64,000 nt of DNA from Sphaerisporangium perillae (lineage in GTDB: Bacteria > Actinomycetota > Actinomycetes > Streptosporangiales > Streptosporangiaceae), in assembly GCF_023276435.1 (NCBI RefSeq), contig NZ_JALLPO010000004.1:62001-126000 (forward strand), written 5' to 3'. The translations under genes were made by a program, and so were the position numbers. Of the stretch, positions 8,255 through 16,766 are shown in pieces. The notes beneath the pieces were generated by a model. It was not told the origin of the DNA, searched no databases, and saw only the letters and a list, made by a program, of their open reading frames with translations. The number at the start of each line of letters is the position of its first letter. Position 1 is the first letter of the stretch.

Positions 8255-9155
8255 TCTCAAGGCCTCCGTCGAGTCGGCGGCCCCGGGTCCGGAGCCCGCG
8301 CGTGAAGTGCGGGGATCCCTCTGGCACGACGCCTGGCTGGAGCTGCGCGGCCGGCTCATCTTCTGGATCTCGATGGTCATCCTCGTCGTCGCCTGCGCGA
8401 TGGCCGCCTTCCCCTCGCTGTTCGCGAGGCTCGGCCCGAACGAGCAGTGCAACCTGCGGATGTCCAAGCAGGGCCCCGGCGGCGCGGCGATCTTCGGGTA
8501 CGACCTGCAGGGCTGCGACTACTGGTCCCAGATCGTGCACGGCACCCGCGCCTCGGTGCTCATCGGCATCGCCGTGACGGTCTTCGCGCTCCTGATCGCC
8601 ATCCTGCTCGGCCTGGTCGGCGGGTACTACGGCGGCGTGCTGGACGCGCTCATCTCGCGGATCACCGACGTGTTCTTCGGCATCCCCTTCGTCCTCGGGT
8701 CCACCGTCGTCCTGGTCGCCTTCCCCGGGCACGGCATCTGGGCCATGACCGTCGTGCTGGTGCTCCTGGGCTGGACCACCATGACCCGGCTGATGCGCGG
8801 GCAGGTGATCGCCGTGCGGGACTCCGACTACGTGCAGGCCGCCAAGGCGCTCGGGGCCGGCGACGGGCGCATCATGTTCAAGCACATCCTGCCCAACTCC
8901 ATCGCCCCGGTGTTCGTGGTCGCCATGCTGAACGTCGGCAACGTCATCTCCGGAGAGGCCACCCTGGACTACCTCGGCGTCGGCCTGCAGTACCCGGACG
9001 TGTCGTGGGGCCTGCAGCTCAACGTGGCGCAGTCGTTCTTCGCCGAGTACCCGCACCTGCTCGTCTTCCCCGCGATGTTCCTCACCGCCACCGTGCTGAG
9101 CTTCCTGATGCTCGGCGACGTCGTCCGCGACGCCCTGGACCCCAAACTCCGCTGA
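8247..9155 (+). CDS. ABC transporter permease, DppC/OppC type
   Basis: This 302-residue permease is the partner of the preceding DppB-type protein. It has an N-terminal cytoplasmic tail, a first helix around IFWISMVILVVACAMAAF, a large extracellular loop with three Cys/Asp-rich turns, and the EAA loop DYVQAAKALGAGDGRIMFKH. GTG 8247 overlaps the upstream gene, and GAGGA at 8235-8239 serves as ribosome site. No DppD/DppF ATPase genes follow, although most such operons carry them, so energisation must come from ATPases encoded elsewhere. Confidence 0.93.
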   Translation: MVDLKASVESAAPGPEPAREVRGSLWHDAWLELRGRLIFWISMVILVVACAMAAFPSLFARLGPNEQCNLRMSKQGPGGAAIFGYDLQGCDYWSQIVHGTRASVLIGIAVTVFALLIAILLGLVGGYYGGVLDALISRITDVFFGIPFVLGSTVVLVAFPGHGIWAMTVVLVLLGWTTMTRLMRGQVIAVRDSDYVQAAKALGAGDGRIMFKHILPNSIAPVFVVAMLNVGNVISGEATLDYLGVGLQYPDVSWGLQLNVAQSFFAEYPHLLVFPAMFLTATVLSFLMLGDVVRDALDPKLR

Positions 9156-9202
9156 CCTCCCCTCCGCCCGAAGGCGCGGTCCTGTTCCGAGAAGGACGAT
9201 AG

Positions 9203-10141
9203 GTGACCCTGGGGTACCTGCCGCCGACGTCGATGGTCGTGACCATGGTCGGGCGCACCGAGGACGGCCGGTCATGGCTGGCGGCGCTCCCATCCCTGGT
9301 GGAGGAGCTGCGCGAGCGGTGGTCCCTCCGGCTCGGCGCGCCCTTCGAGGGCGGAAGCTCCGCCTGGGTGGCGCCCGCACTCCTGCCGGACGGCGGCCCG
9401 GCGGTGCTCAAGGTGAGCCGGCCGCACCGTGAGGCGGCCGGCGAGGCCGAGGCCCTGCGATGGTGGGACGGGCGCGGCGCCGTACAGGTGTACCGGCACG
9501 ACCAGGAGAAGTACGCGCTGCTGCTGGAGCGGTGCGAGCCCGGCGGCCGGCTGGACACCGCGGACCACCTCGGAGCCGGGGAACGCCTCCTGCTGGGCGC
9601 GGAAGTGCTGAACGAGCTGTGGTGCGCGCCGCCGCCGCGCGCCGAGACGGGCATCGAGCGCCTCTGCGAGGTCACCGCCGAATGGGCCGGCCTGGTCGAG
9701 ACCCGGATGGACCGCTTCCGGCCTGGTTTCGACCCCGGGCTCGTGGCGCACGGCACGCGGTTGCTGCGTGAGCTGCCCGGCACCGCGACCCGGGAGGTCG
9801 TCCTCCACGGGGACTTCAACCCCGGCAATGTGCTCGCCGCCACGCGCCGCCCCTGGCTGGCCATCGACGCCAAGCCGATGATCGGCGACCCCGGCTACGA
9901 CCCCTGGCCGCTGGTCGAGCAGATCGACGACCCCTTCGCGCACTCCGATGCGCGCCGTGTGGCCGGCGAACGGTTCGCGCTGGTGGCCGATGCCCTCGGC
10001 GAGGACGCGCGGCGCCTGCAGGCGTGGGCGGTGGCCCGCCGCGTCGAGACGGCGCTCTGGGCGGTCCAGCACGGCGACCTGGACGGCGGGTCCCGGGTCA
10101 TGCGGGAGGCCCGGATCCTGGCGGACCTGGCCGGCATCTGA
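9203..10141 (+). CDS. Aminoglycoside phosphotransferase-family kinase (APH(6)-like)
   Basis: This 312-residue kinase-like protein resembles streptomycin 6-kinases. Lys70 in AVLKVS fits the ATP-binding lysine. The catalytic loop is LHGDFNPGNVL (about 201-211) and the metal-binding segment LAIDAKPMIGDPGYD (about 219-233). Family members phosphorylate hydroxyl groups of aminoglycosides or related sugars in the cytoplasm; resistance is not proven by sequence. GTG 9203 follows AAGGA. It lies 47 bp after the importer operon on the same strand and could be co-transcribed. Confidence 0.85.
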   Translation: MTLGYLPPTSMVVTMVGRTEDGRSWLAALPSLVEELRERWSLRLGAPFEGGSSAWVAPALLPDGGPAVLKVSRPHREAAGEAEALRWWDGRGAVQVYRHDQEKYALLLERCEPGGRLDTADHLGAGERLLLGAEVLNELWCAPPPRAETGIERLCEVTAEWAGLVETRMDRFRPGFDPGLVAHGTRLLRELPGTATREVVLHGDFNPGNVLAATRRPWLAIDAKPMIGDPGYDPWPLVEQIDDPFAHSDARRVAGERFALVADALGEDARRLQAWAVARRVETALWAVQHGDLDGGSRVMREARILADLAGI

Positions 10142-10214
10142 CGGCCCACCGGCGTCCGGCTCGGCCCGGCCTCGCCGCACGGCGGCAGGGCTCCTGAGGC
10201 GACCTGCCCTTACG

Positions 10215-11291
10215 TCAGTTGACGTGGGGTTTCGCGTGCCGGCGCAGAAGCAGCATCGCCGCGTCGTCCAGAAGGGGGCCGCCTACGTGGCTGAGAAGGT
10301 CCGAGCGCAGCTCATCGAGTGCGACCTGCGGATCGGCGTCCGTCAGCACCTTGACCCTCTCGAACAGCGGATAGAAGGTCCTGGCGCCGTCGCGCGCCTC
10401 GATCACGCCGTCGGTGTACAGCAGGAGCTGGTCGCCCTCCACGAACGGTACGCGGTGCGGCTTGGCCGCGCCCGGGCTGAGCGACGCGAGCCCCAGCGGA
10501 GGACTCTCCGTCTCGGGCTCGACGAAGGAGGTGCGGCCGTCGGGATGCAGGATCAACGGGGCGGGATGCCCGAAGTTGAGCAGGGAGATCTCCCCGTCGT
10601 GGACCTCGGCGAGGATGGCCGTGACGAATTTCTCCCCGCCCAGATGCCGCGCGAGGGTGTTCTCCAGGCGATCCCCCACACCGGACAGTTCGCGTTCGTC
10701 ATAGGCGGCCTCGCGGAACGCGCCGAGCACCCAGGCGGCCGTCTCCACCGCCGCCAACCCCTTGCCCTGGACGTCGCCGATGAGCAGGCGGACACCGCTG
10801 GGCGTGGTGACGACCTCGTACAGATCGCCGCCGATCTGGGCCTCCGCCGCCGCCGAGGTGTAGGACAGCGCGATACGGAGATCGCCCGCCCGGCGCGGCA
10901 CAGGGCGCAGCAGCACGCGCTGGGCGGCCTCCGCGACCATCCGCACGTTGCGGAGTTCACGCTCGCGCCGGATGCGCAGATGGCTCGCCAGCGCGCCGGC
11001 GCCGGTGACGCCGACGATGGTCGCGATGGTGAGGTTGTTCTGCGGGGTGAGCAGGAGGTCGTTGTAGTGCGCGAGGAGCAGGCAGATGGCCAGCGCCAGC
11101 ACGCCCACGGCCACTGTCCGGCGCACGCTGCCGGAGACCGAGGCGAACGTGGGGCCCAGCGTCAGCAGCGGCAGGAAACCCAGGCGCGGCCCCGCGAGCA
11201 GATCGACGGCGGCGACCGTGGCGAGGGCGACGAAAGGCAGCGACCTGAGCACTGACTGCGGCCGTCTGGCCCTCCTGCCTGTGATCCGCAC
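10215..11291 (-). CDS. Membrane-anchored SpoIIE/PP2C-type phosphatase
   Basis: This 358-residue protein has three to four N-terminal membrane segments (about residues 15-105), a short linker, then a PP2C/SpoIIE domain. Metal-binding acidic residues occur in GGDLYEVV, IGDVQGKGLAA, YTDGVIEARD and LDDAAMLLLRR. The family dephosphorylates STAS anti-anti-sigma proteins. GTG 11291 is preferred because AGGGGG lies about five bases upstream; an ATG at 11342 adds 17 residues without a ribosome site. A STAS protein lies 8 kb away, but pairing is not shown. No sensor domain beyond the membrane part is visible. Confidence 0.87.
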   Translation of the reverse strand: MRITGRRARRPQSVLRSLPFVALATVAAVDLLAGPRLGFLPLLTLGPTFASVSGSVRRTVAVGVLALAICLLLAHYNDLLLTPQNNLTIATIVGVTGAGALASHLRIRRERELRNVRMVAEAAQRVLLRPVPRRAGDLRIALSYTSAAAEAQIGGDLYEVVTTPSGVRLLIGDVQGKGLAAVETAAWVLGAFREAAYDERELSGVGDRLENTLARHLGGEKFVTAILAEVHDGEISLLNFGHPAPLILHPDGRTSFVEPETESPPLGLASLSPGAAKPHRVPFVEGDQLLLYTDGVIEARDGARTFYPLFERVKVLTDADPQVALDELRSDLLSHVGGPLLDDAAMLLLRRHAKPHVN

Positions 11292-11459
11292 CAATCCCCC
11301 TCTGGCAGATGATCGCACGACAAAACTAATTGATGAAACCATCTTTCAGAAGGGAAGGGGTTTCCGGCCACCTTAAGGGAAAGGAGCGCTGTGGTGGCGG
11401 ATGATGAGTCGTACACGTGGATGTACCGGTTTCAGCCGCCCGCGCGGTCCTGAGGCCGC

Positions 11460-12821
11460 TCACCGGGGCGCCGGGCACCAGTGCCGCTGGACGAGGGCGA
11501 GCAGGATGGCGCCGCCGAGATAGGTGGCCAGCACGCCCGGAGGAAGGCCCGTGGGCCCGTGGTCACCGGGACCGGCGCGGGCGACCCCGAGCAGCCCGGC
11601 GACCACGGCGCCGGCCCCCGCGACGGTCAAAGCGGCGGGCAGCACTCCCCGTACCGGCTCGACGGCCTGGGGCCGCCGGGCCGCCCGTCGTTCGAAGCGG
11701 CCGAACACCACGACCAGGACGGCGAGGATCAGCGCCAGGCAGGCGACCCAGGGGATCCGCAGGAGCAGCCAGAGGGCCGAGCCGGGCGCGGCGGAGGGCA
11801 GCACGCCCGTGCCGTACAGCAGCGCGACGCCGAACACGACGGCGGTCATGTGCCACAGGAACAGCGTCATGATGACCGAGTTGACGGCGACGACGGCCGT
11901 CCACAGGCCCGGCCGCCGCAGCAACCGGTTGCCCCGCTCGCGTAGCGCCAGGGCGATTCCCGTCTGCGTGACGGCCAGGGCGAGAAGGGCCAGCGTGGGC
12001 GGAGCGGTGTTCTGCGTCCGCTCGCCCGTGACCCCCACCATGCTGACCGGGTACGGGCCCGCCACCGTGAGGAGCACCAGCGCGGCCAGCCCGGCGGCGG
12101 CCAGCGGCAGGGCGACGCCCGGCCGCGACGGCAGGCGCCCGTCCTGCATCGAGAAGCCCAGCTGGTGGACGGCCAGCCACGCCAGCAGGTAGTTCGCCGG
12201 CCCCACATAGGGCACGCCGAAGGCCAGGCGCGCCACGTCGTCCGCGCCCACCATCACCGCCAGGACGATGGGCACGGCCAGGCCCGCGCGCCGGTGCAAG
12301 GCGTGCATGAACGGGGTGAGGAACACCACGCCGATGTAGGCCACCAGGAACCACAGCGGGATCGAGGCCAGCCAGACCGCCATGCCGACCAGTGCGGGAG
12401 CCGCCCCGAGGGCCCTGGCCACCAAGGCGCCCACGGCCAGCCCGCACAGCAGGACCGTCGTCGGGCGGACGAGCCGGGCGGCCCGGCTCAGCGCCCAGCC
12501 CGTGCCGTTCCCGCCGCGCCGCAGGGTCGAGGTGAGCGACGCCGCGTTCGCGAAGCCGCCGACCAGGAAGAACAGCGGCATGACCTGGAACAGCCATGTC
12601 AGCGGATGCGTCCACGGCACGACCTCCAGGACGCTGCGGCCATGGAACCCCGAGGCGTCGTGGGTCACGTAGACCGACAGCCAGTGGCCGAGGACCACCG
12701 CCGCGATGGCGACGGCCCGGATCAGGTCGACATGGCGATCACGCTGCGGGGGAGTCAGCGACGCCACCCGCCGCATCTCCCGCACCGCCCGCCGAGCCAC
12801 CCGCACGGGGTTCGTCGTCAT
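11460..12821 (-). CDS. Acyltransferase-3 family membrane protein
   Basis: This 453-residue protein has about ten membrane helices. It has the acyltransferase-3 hallmark near the N-terminus, RHVDLIRAVAIAAVVLGHW, with the catalytic-type His and Arg, and an early MPLFFLVGGFANA segment. Family members transfer acetyl or other acyl groups to sugars, lipids or natural products at the membrane. Start ATG 12821 fits the family N-terminus; the open frame extends further upstream but overlaps the next gene's end region and lacks family similarity. The substrate is unknown. Confidence 0.85.
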   Translation of the reverse strand: MTTNPVRVARRAVREMRRVASLTPPQRDRHVDLIRAVAIAAVVLGHWLSVYVTHDASGFHGRSVLEVVPWTHPLTWLFQVMPLFFLVGGFANAASLTSTLRRGGNGTGWALSRAARLVRPTTVLLCGLAVGALVARALGAAPALVGMAVWLASIPLWFLVAYIGVVFLTPFMHALHRRAGLAVPIVLAVMVGADDVARLAFGVPYVGPANYLLAWLAVHQLGFSMQDGRLPSRPGVALPLAAAGLAALVLLTVAGPYPVSMVGVTGERTQNTAPPTLALLALAVTQTGIALALRERGNRLLRRPGLWTAVVAVNSVIMTLFLWHMTAVVFGVALLYGTGVLPSAAPGSALWLLLRIPWVACLALILAVLVVVFGRFERRAARRPQAVEPVRGVLPAALTVAGAGAVVAGLLGVARAGPGDHGPTGLPPGVLATYLGGAILLALVQRHWCPAPR

Positions 12822-12852
12822 GCCTACGAGGTTAATAGGGGCATGTCCCGTT

Positions 12853-13242
12853 TCACCTGGCCACCTCGTCGATACCGGGGCAGGACGCCGGGGGAGCGGA
12901 CAGGCCGAAGAGCTGGTGGAGAAGGCCCACGGCGAGCGGGATGTCCGTGGCCCGCAGGCGGAGGACGGGCACGCCACCGGAGGGGAACTCCATGCGCAGC
13001 ATCGGGCCGCAGCGCCCCCGCTCGACCGAGACCAGGACGGGCCGGGGGTCCCCCGGCAGGCGCACGGTCATCTCGGGCTCGCGGTAGGCGATCAGGCCCG
13101 GGCCCTTCGGGGACCGCAGCCTGAGCCGCACGGTCCGGACCAGGAGGGTGCGCATGCCGTCGCGGCGCAGCCGCACGCCGAGATCGGTGAGCATGCCCGC
13201 GAACCGCTCCTCCGCTCCCCGCGCCAGCGGCAGCCCGATCAT
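12853..13242 (-). CDS. Protein of unknown function, second gene of a two-gene operon
   Basis: I do not recognise this 129-residue protein. It is rich in Arg and Leu, begins MIGLPLARGAEERF and has alternating hydrophobic strands (MTVRLPGDPRPVLVSVERG, MLRMEFPSGGVPVLRLRA) suggesting a small beta-rich fold. There is no signal peptide or membrane helix. Its start overlaps the stop of the upstream gene by 4 nt (ATGA), so the two are translationally coupled. Coding potential is supported by that overlap and by strong third-position GC. Confidence 0.65.
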   Translation of the reverse strand: MIGLPLARGAEERFAGMLTDLGVRLRRDGMRTLLVRTVRLRLRSPKGPGLIAYREPEMTVRLPGDPRPVLVSVERGRCGPMLRMEFPSGGVPVLRLRATDIPLAVGLLHQLFGLSAPPASCPGIDEVAR

Positions 13243-13562
13243 GGACGCGGCTCCTCGGCCGCGCCCGCGGCGCGCCGCACCGGGCCGAGGACGGTCGTGA
13301 TCTTCCGGGCGGCGCCGGGGATGTCACGCACCGGGCCGACGCGCTCGTTCCAGCTCCACCAGAAGTACGGCGTCCCCGACTCGTCCGGCCGCACGGTGAT
13401 CCGCTCGGTGAGGGACGTGGCCTCCAGCGAGATCACCCTCAGGAACGGGCGGGCGTAGCCGCGTACCACCCGGGCGGAGAAGCGCTCAGGGTCGAACGCG
13501 CGGGCGAGAGCGGCCAGCGGCTCGATCGTCTCGGACGGGGAAGGGGTCACGGGCGTGTTCAC
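13239..13562 (-). CDS. Small protein of unknown function, first gene of the pair
   Basis: This 107-residue protein is not assigned. Its pattern (LAALARAFDPERFSARVV, a central LTERITVRP, then TPYFWWSWNERVGP and a final helix KITTVLGPV) resembles the style of small actinomycete proteins often found near Scr1-type regulators, but I cannot name a family. GTG 13562 has no clear Shine-Dalgarno. It is divergent from the Scr1-type HTH gene across 190 bp, so the two may share a control region. Confidence 0.65.
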   Translation of the reverse strand: MNTPVTPSPSETIEPLAALARAFDPERFSARVVRGYARPFLRVISLEATSLTERITVRPDESGTPYFWWSWNERVGPVRDIPGAARKITTVLGPVRRAAGAAEEPRP

Positions 13563-13752
13563 CTTTCGAACTGGACTTCAACAAAGGCGTTGCGCGGACC
13601 TCCACCATTGCCGACGATGGTCACGGAAGGTAAGTATTCCGTCACGACAGGTGTCCTTGTGCTGTACAGGCCGGGTCGCGGAACGACACGTGGTCCGCCC
13701 GTGAACTGCTGACGGTTTCTGTCGAGTCGTAGAGATCTGGAGGACGCCGAGC

Positions 13753-14577
13753 ATGACGCCCCTACACGAACCCGACCCGAGCGGGAGCCCCCTCGCGTTC
13801 TTCGCCGCCGAGCTCCGCCGCGTCCGTGAGGAGGCCGGGCTGACCCAGGAGCAGCTCGGTGCGCTGATCAACTATTCGTCGGCCCAGGTCAGCGCCGTGG
13901 AAAACTGCAAGCGCAACCCGAAGAAGGACTTCGCCGACAGCTGCGACAAGGCCCTGAAGACCGACGGCACCTTCTCGCGCCTGTGGCCCCTCGTCCGCCG
14001 CGCCGTCCACAGAGGTCCGGCACGCTCGTACTTCGAGCTTGAGCGGGAGGCCACCTGTATACGGAACTTCGAGCCGATCAACGTGCCCGGCCTGCTCCAG
14101 ACGGAGTCGTACATCCGGACCGTGATGGAGGCGGGCAGCCCCGGAGACAGCGATGAGCGGATCGAAGCGAAGATCGCAGAACGGCTGGAGCGTCAGAAAC
14201 TGCTCCTCGACAAGGAGTCGCCCGCACTCGTCATCGTCCTTGACGAAGCCGTCTTGAACCGGCCTGTGGGTGGGGCAGACACCATGCGCGGCCAGCTACA
14301 GCATCTCCTGAGAGCCGCTAATGATCGCCGAATGACCCTGCAGGTCGTTCCCTCCACCGTAGGGGCCTATCCAGGAACGAACGGCCCTATCGCGCTCCTG
14401 TCTCTCCCCGGTACTTCTGAGATCGGTTACCTTGACAATGCGATGGGAGGACAGATCGTCAACGCTCCGGAAGACGTGGCCAAGCTCGCGTACCGTTTCG
14501 ACGTGCTGCGTGCGGAGGCTCTTCCGGAGAGGGCGTCCATCGAGCTCATCGGGAAGGTGCTGGAGAAGTGGACCTGA
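13753..14577 (+). CDS. Scr1-type helix-turn-helix regulator with DUF5753
   Basis: This 274-residue protein has an N-terminal XRE-type HTH (about 14-70, with LTQEQLGALINYSSAQVSAV) and a C-terminal DUF5753 region (about 95-270, with FEPINVPGLLQTESYIR and MTLQVVPSTVGAYPG). Such proteins are widespread in actinomycetes, usually paired with a DUF397 protein, and some control development or antibiotic production. The start is supported by GGAGGA. The downstream DUF397 gene overlaps it by 10 nt. Confidence 0.92.
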   Translation: MTPLHEPDPSGSPLAFFAAELRRVREEAGLTQEQLGALINYSSAQVSAVENCKRNPKKDFADSCDKALKTDGTFSRLWPLVRRAVHRGPARSYFELEREATCIRNFEPINVPGLLQTESYIRTVMEAGSPGDSDERIEAKIAERLERQKLLLDKESPALVIVLDEAVLNRPVGGADTMRGQLQHLLRAANDRRMTLQVVPSTVGAYPGTNGPIALLSLPGTSEIGYLDNAMGGQIVNAPEDVAKLAYRFDVLRAEALPERASIELIGKVLEKWT

Positions 14578-14882
14578 TCGTTTCGCGTTGGCGCAAGTCG
14601 AGTCATAGCGACAGTGAAGGCAACTGTGTCGAGGTGGCCTCAGCATGGCTGACGGCGAGCCCCCGCGTTGTTGAGACCGGCCGGGTGGAAGGTGCGATCA
14701 CGGAACCGGGCCGGGCGGCTGTCGCGCGCAAGGTCGCGTCCGGGGAACTGGTCCTGATACGAGACAGCAAGAATCTGGACGGGCCCTGGTTGTCGTCCAG
14801 TCCGGCGGAGTGGGGCGTCTTCCTGTCCGGTGTGCGGACCGGGAAGTTCGCCGGCCACCCTGCGCGGCTTTCTGACTGGTGA
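14568..14882 (+). CDS. DUF397 domain protein, partner of the Scr1-type regulator
   Basis: This 104-residue protein carries a DUF397 signature near the start, RWRKSSHSDSEGNCVEVA, and VLIRDSKNLDGPWL later. That matches the usual DUF397 pattern, although the spacing between the two halves is longer than usual. DUF397 proteins are small partners that modulate the adjacent HTH regulator. It overlaps the HTH gene by 10 nt, which supports translational coupling. GTG 14568 is the start because it gives the family's typical N-terminus. Confidence 0.88.
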   Translation: MDLIVSRWRKSSHSDSEGNCVEVASAWLTASPRVVETGRVEGAITEPGRAAVARKVASGELVLIRDSKNLDGPWLSSSPAEWGVFLSGVRTGKFAGHPARLSDW

Positions 14883-14921
14883 GCGGGGTGCGGGACTGGT
14901 GCGCTCGGATATCGCGGGCCG

Positions 14922-15926
14922 TCAGTCGCCGGTCATGTGGTCGGCACTTGATCCCACAGTGATGATGATCTTCCCGGCGGGGTGGCCTTCGGCGAGGTAG
15001 CGGATGGCGTCGGGTGCGTCGGCGAGAGGGTAGGTGCGGTCGACGACCGGGGTGACCGCGCCGGATTCGATCAGCTGCCCCAGTTCCTCCAGTTCCGAGG
15101 AGCGTTCCCTGGAGGCCAGGCCGCGCAGGTGCTGTCTGGTGAACATCGATACCAGGGGCGCGCGCAACTGGCGGGTGTAGCCACCGAGCAGTCCGCCGGC
15201 GTCGTGCCCGCCGCCGGCCAGCACCAGTGTCCCGCGCGGGGTCAGGGCGCGCCGCAGCAGCGACAGCGGGCGGCACCCCGCGATGTCGATGATCACGTCG
15301 TAGCTTGGCCCGTCGCGGTCGACCTCCTCTCGGGTGTAGTCGATCACCTCGTCGGCGCCGAGCGACCGCACCAGTTCCACCTTGCCGGTGCCGCACACGC
15401 CGGTCACCTTCGCGCCGGCCGCCTTGGCGATCTGCACCGCGAACGACCCGACGCCGCCGGCCGCGCCGATGACCATCACCTTCTGCCCCGCCTGTACCCG
15501 GCCGCCGTCGCGAACGCACTCCAGCGCGGTCACCCCGGAGATGGGCACCGCCGCGGCCTGCTCGAACGACAGCCTGGGCGGCTTGGGTGCGAGCCGCTCG
15601 CAGGAGGCGGCCGTGTACTCGGCGAACGTGCCGCTCGAGCTGGTGCCGTACACCTCGTCACCGGGCTGGAACCGCCGCACGCCGGAGCCGACCGCCGCCA
15701 CCACCCCGGCCAGCGCCCGGCCTCGCACCGCTACCCTGGGCCTTGTCAGCCCGAACGCGACCCGCGCGCCGTACGGCCGGCCGGTCATGCAGATCCACAC
15801 GCCCGGGTCGACCCCGGCGGCACGCACCTGGACCAGCACCTGGTCTTCCCCAATCGACGGCTGGTCCACCTCGCGCAACCGGAGCACATCGGCCGAGCCG
15901 TACACGTCCTGAGCGATCGCTTTCAT
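14922..15926 (-). CDS. MDR-family NAD(P)H quinone-oxidoreductase-like protein
   Basis: This 334-residue medium-chain dehydrogenase/reductase has the GroES-like N-terminal domain (VQVRAAGVDPGVW, GRALAGVVAAVGSGV) and the nucleotide-binding motif VMVIGAAGGVGSFAVQIAKAAGA (about 150-172). No structural or catalytic zinc cysteine set is present, which is typical of quinone oxidoreductase and enoyl-reductase members. The substrate is unknown. A relative lies at 54446-55399. Two hairpins with similar loops lie upstream at 15951-16084. Confidence 0.9.
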   Translation of the reverse strand: MKAIAQDVYGSADVLRLREVDQPSIGEDQVLVQVRAAGVDPGVWICMTGRPYGARVAFGLTRPRVAVRGRALAGVVAAVGSGVRRFQPGDEVYGTSSSGTFAEYTAASCERLAPKPPRLSFEQAAAVPISGVTALECVRDGGRVQAGQKVMVIGAAGGVGSFAVQIAKAAGAKVTGVCGTGKVELVRSLGADEVIDYTREEVDRDGPSYDVIIDIAGCRPLSLLRRALTPRGTLVLAGGGHDAGGLLGGYTRQLRAPLVSMFTRQHLRGLASRERSSELEELGQLIESGAVTPVVDRTYPLADAPDAIRYLAEGHPAGKIIITVGSSADHMTGD

Positions 15927-15950
15927 CTGATCTCCTTGAGCGTGGATACT

Positions 15951-16084
15951 CCCGCTTTCAGGCGGGGCAGGAAACGGGGGAGGAAACGCGGAACAGTGCC
16001 GCGCTTCCGGTTGGGTTGCGTAGCCGTAGCCGTCCGCTCTTTGAAGCAGGCGGACATGGCCTCAAGCCCGGCCTTCAGGCCGGG
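15951..16084. repeat. Paired hairpins, possible relic end of an IS200/IS605-like element
   Basis: Two hairpins of the same design lie 100 bp apart: CCCGC/GCGGG with a TTTCAG loop (15951-15966) and the perfect 7-bp CCCGGCC-TTCA-GGCCGGG (16067-16084). The right hairpin is preceded by CCTCAAG and followed by GTCGTTGAC. The layout resembles right ends of actinomycete IS200/IS605 elements with TnpB guide-RNA scaffolds, but no transposase is present. The right hairpin contains the stop codon of the XRE gene in its loop and could act as its terminator. Confidence 0.3.
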
Positions 16085-16323
16085 GTCGTTGACGTCGTCT
16101 CCTCCTGGGAGTCGGGATAGTGGAACACCTCATCGAGCGGGACCTTGAACACGTGGGCGATCTGGAAGGCCATCTCCAGGGATGGCGAGTACCGGCCCTG
16201 CTCGATGGCGATGACGGTCTGCCGGGTCACGCCGATGCGCTCGGCCAGCTCGGCCTGGGTCATCTCGTCGTGTGCGAAACGCAGCGCACGGATGCGGTTG
16301 TTCACACGGGTCGGTTTCACCAT
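16075..16323 (-). CDS. Small XRE-family helix-turn-helix regulator
   Basis: This 82-residue single-domain regulator has the HTH segment MTQAELAERIGVTRQTVIAIEQGRYSPSLEMA, similar to YozG-like proteins. ATG 16323 overlaps the stop of the upstream membrane-protein gene by 7 nt, so the two are coupled. Such pairs of a small membrane protein and an XRE regulator are common; the regulator often controls its own operon. Candidate operator repeats lie at 16767-16801. Its stop codon sits in a hairpin loop. Confidence 0.88.
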   Translation of the reverse strand: MVKPTRVNNRIRALRFAHDEMTQAELAERIGVTRQTVIAIEQGRYSPSLEMAFQIAHVFKVPLDEVFHYPDSQEETTSTTPA

Positions 16324-16745
16324 TGAGGGAGGCTCCTGCGATACACGATGACCTTGGTGACATTGCCCAGGACCGCCGACAGCACGAAGCACAGGTAGAT
16401 CACGTTGGCGATCCAGAAGCCGTCCCACTCGGCCAGCGCCATGAGCATCGCCGAGACCGCGCCGATCACCACGAACGACTGGCCGACGTGATCACCCAGC
16501 CGCCCGATCTCCCGGTCCCTTACGTCTTTGACCAGGGACGCCTTCGGACTGGCCGCACCGATCACGACCTCGACCACGATCGCGGCGACGATGGCCGCCC
16601 CCACGCTCCACAGCAGCGCCGCGGCATAGGGCACCTCGGCCAGCGACCGCCCGCCGGCCCGGCCTGACACCACGACCACGTACCCGCCGTACGCGGCGAC
16701 GGCCACCACCAGCCGGATCCACGCCCGTCTCTCCTCGAGTGTCAT
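16317..16745 (-). CDS. Small four-helix membrane protein paired with XRE regulator
   Basis: This 142-residue protein has four predicted membrane segments: LVVAVAAYGGYVVVV, VGAAIVAAIVVEVVIGA, VGQSFVVIGAVSAMLMAL and VIYLCFVLSAVLGNVTKVIVY. It resembles DUF2178-like membrane proteins, but the assignment is uncertain. ATG 16745 has GAGGAG six bases upstream. It is first in a two-gene operon with the XRE regulator. The function is unknown. Confidence 0.75.
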   Translation of the reverse strand: MTLEERRAWIRLVVAVAAYGGYVVVVSGRAGGRSLAEVPYAAALLWSVGAAIVAAIVVEVVIGAASPKASLVKDVRDREIGRLGDHVGQSFVVIGAVSAMLMALAEWDGFWIANVIYLCFVLSAVLGNVTKVIVYRRSLPQW

Positions 16746-16766
16746 GATCAGCTCCTCGATGTACAG

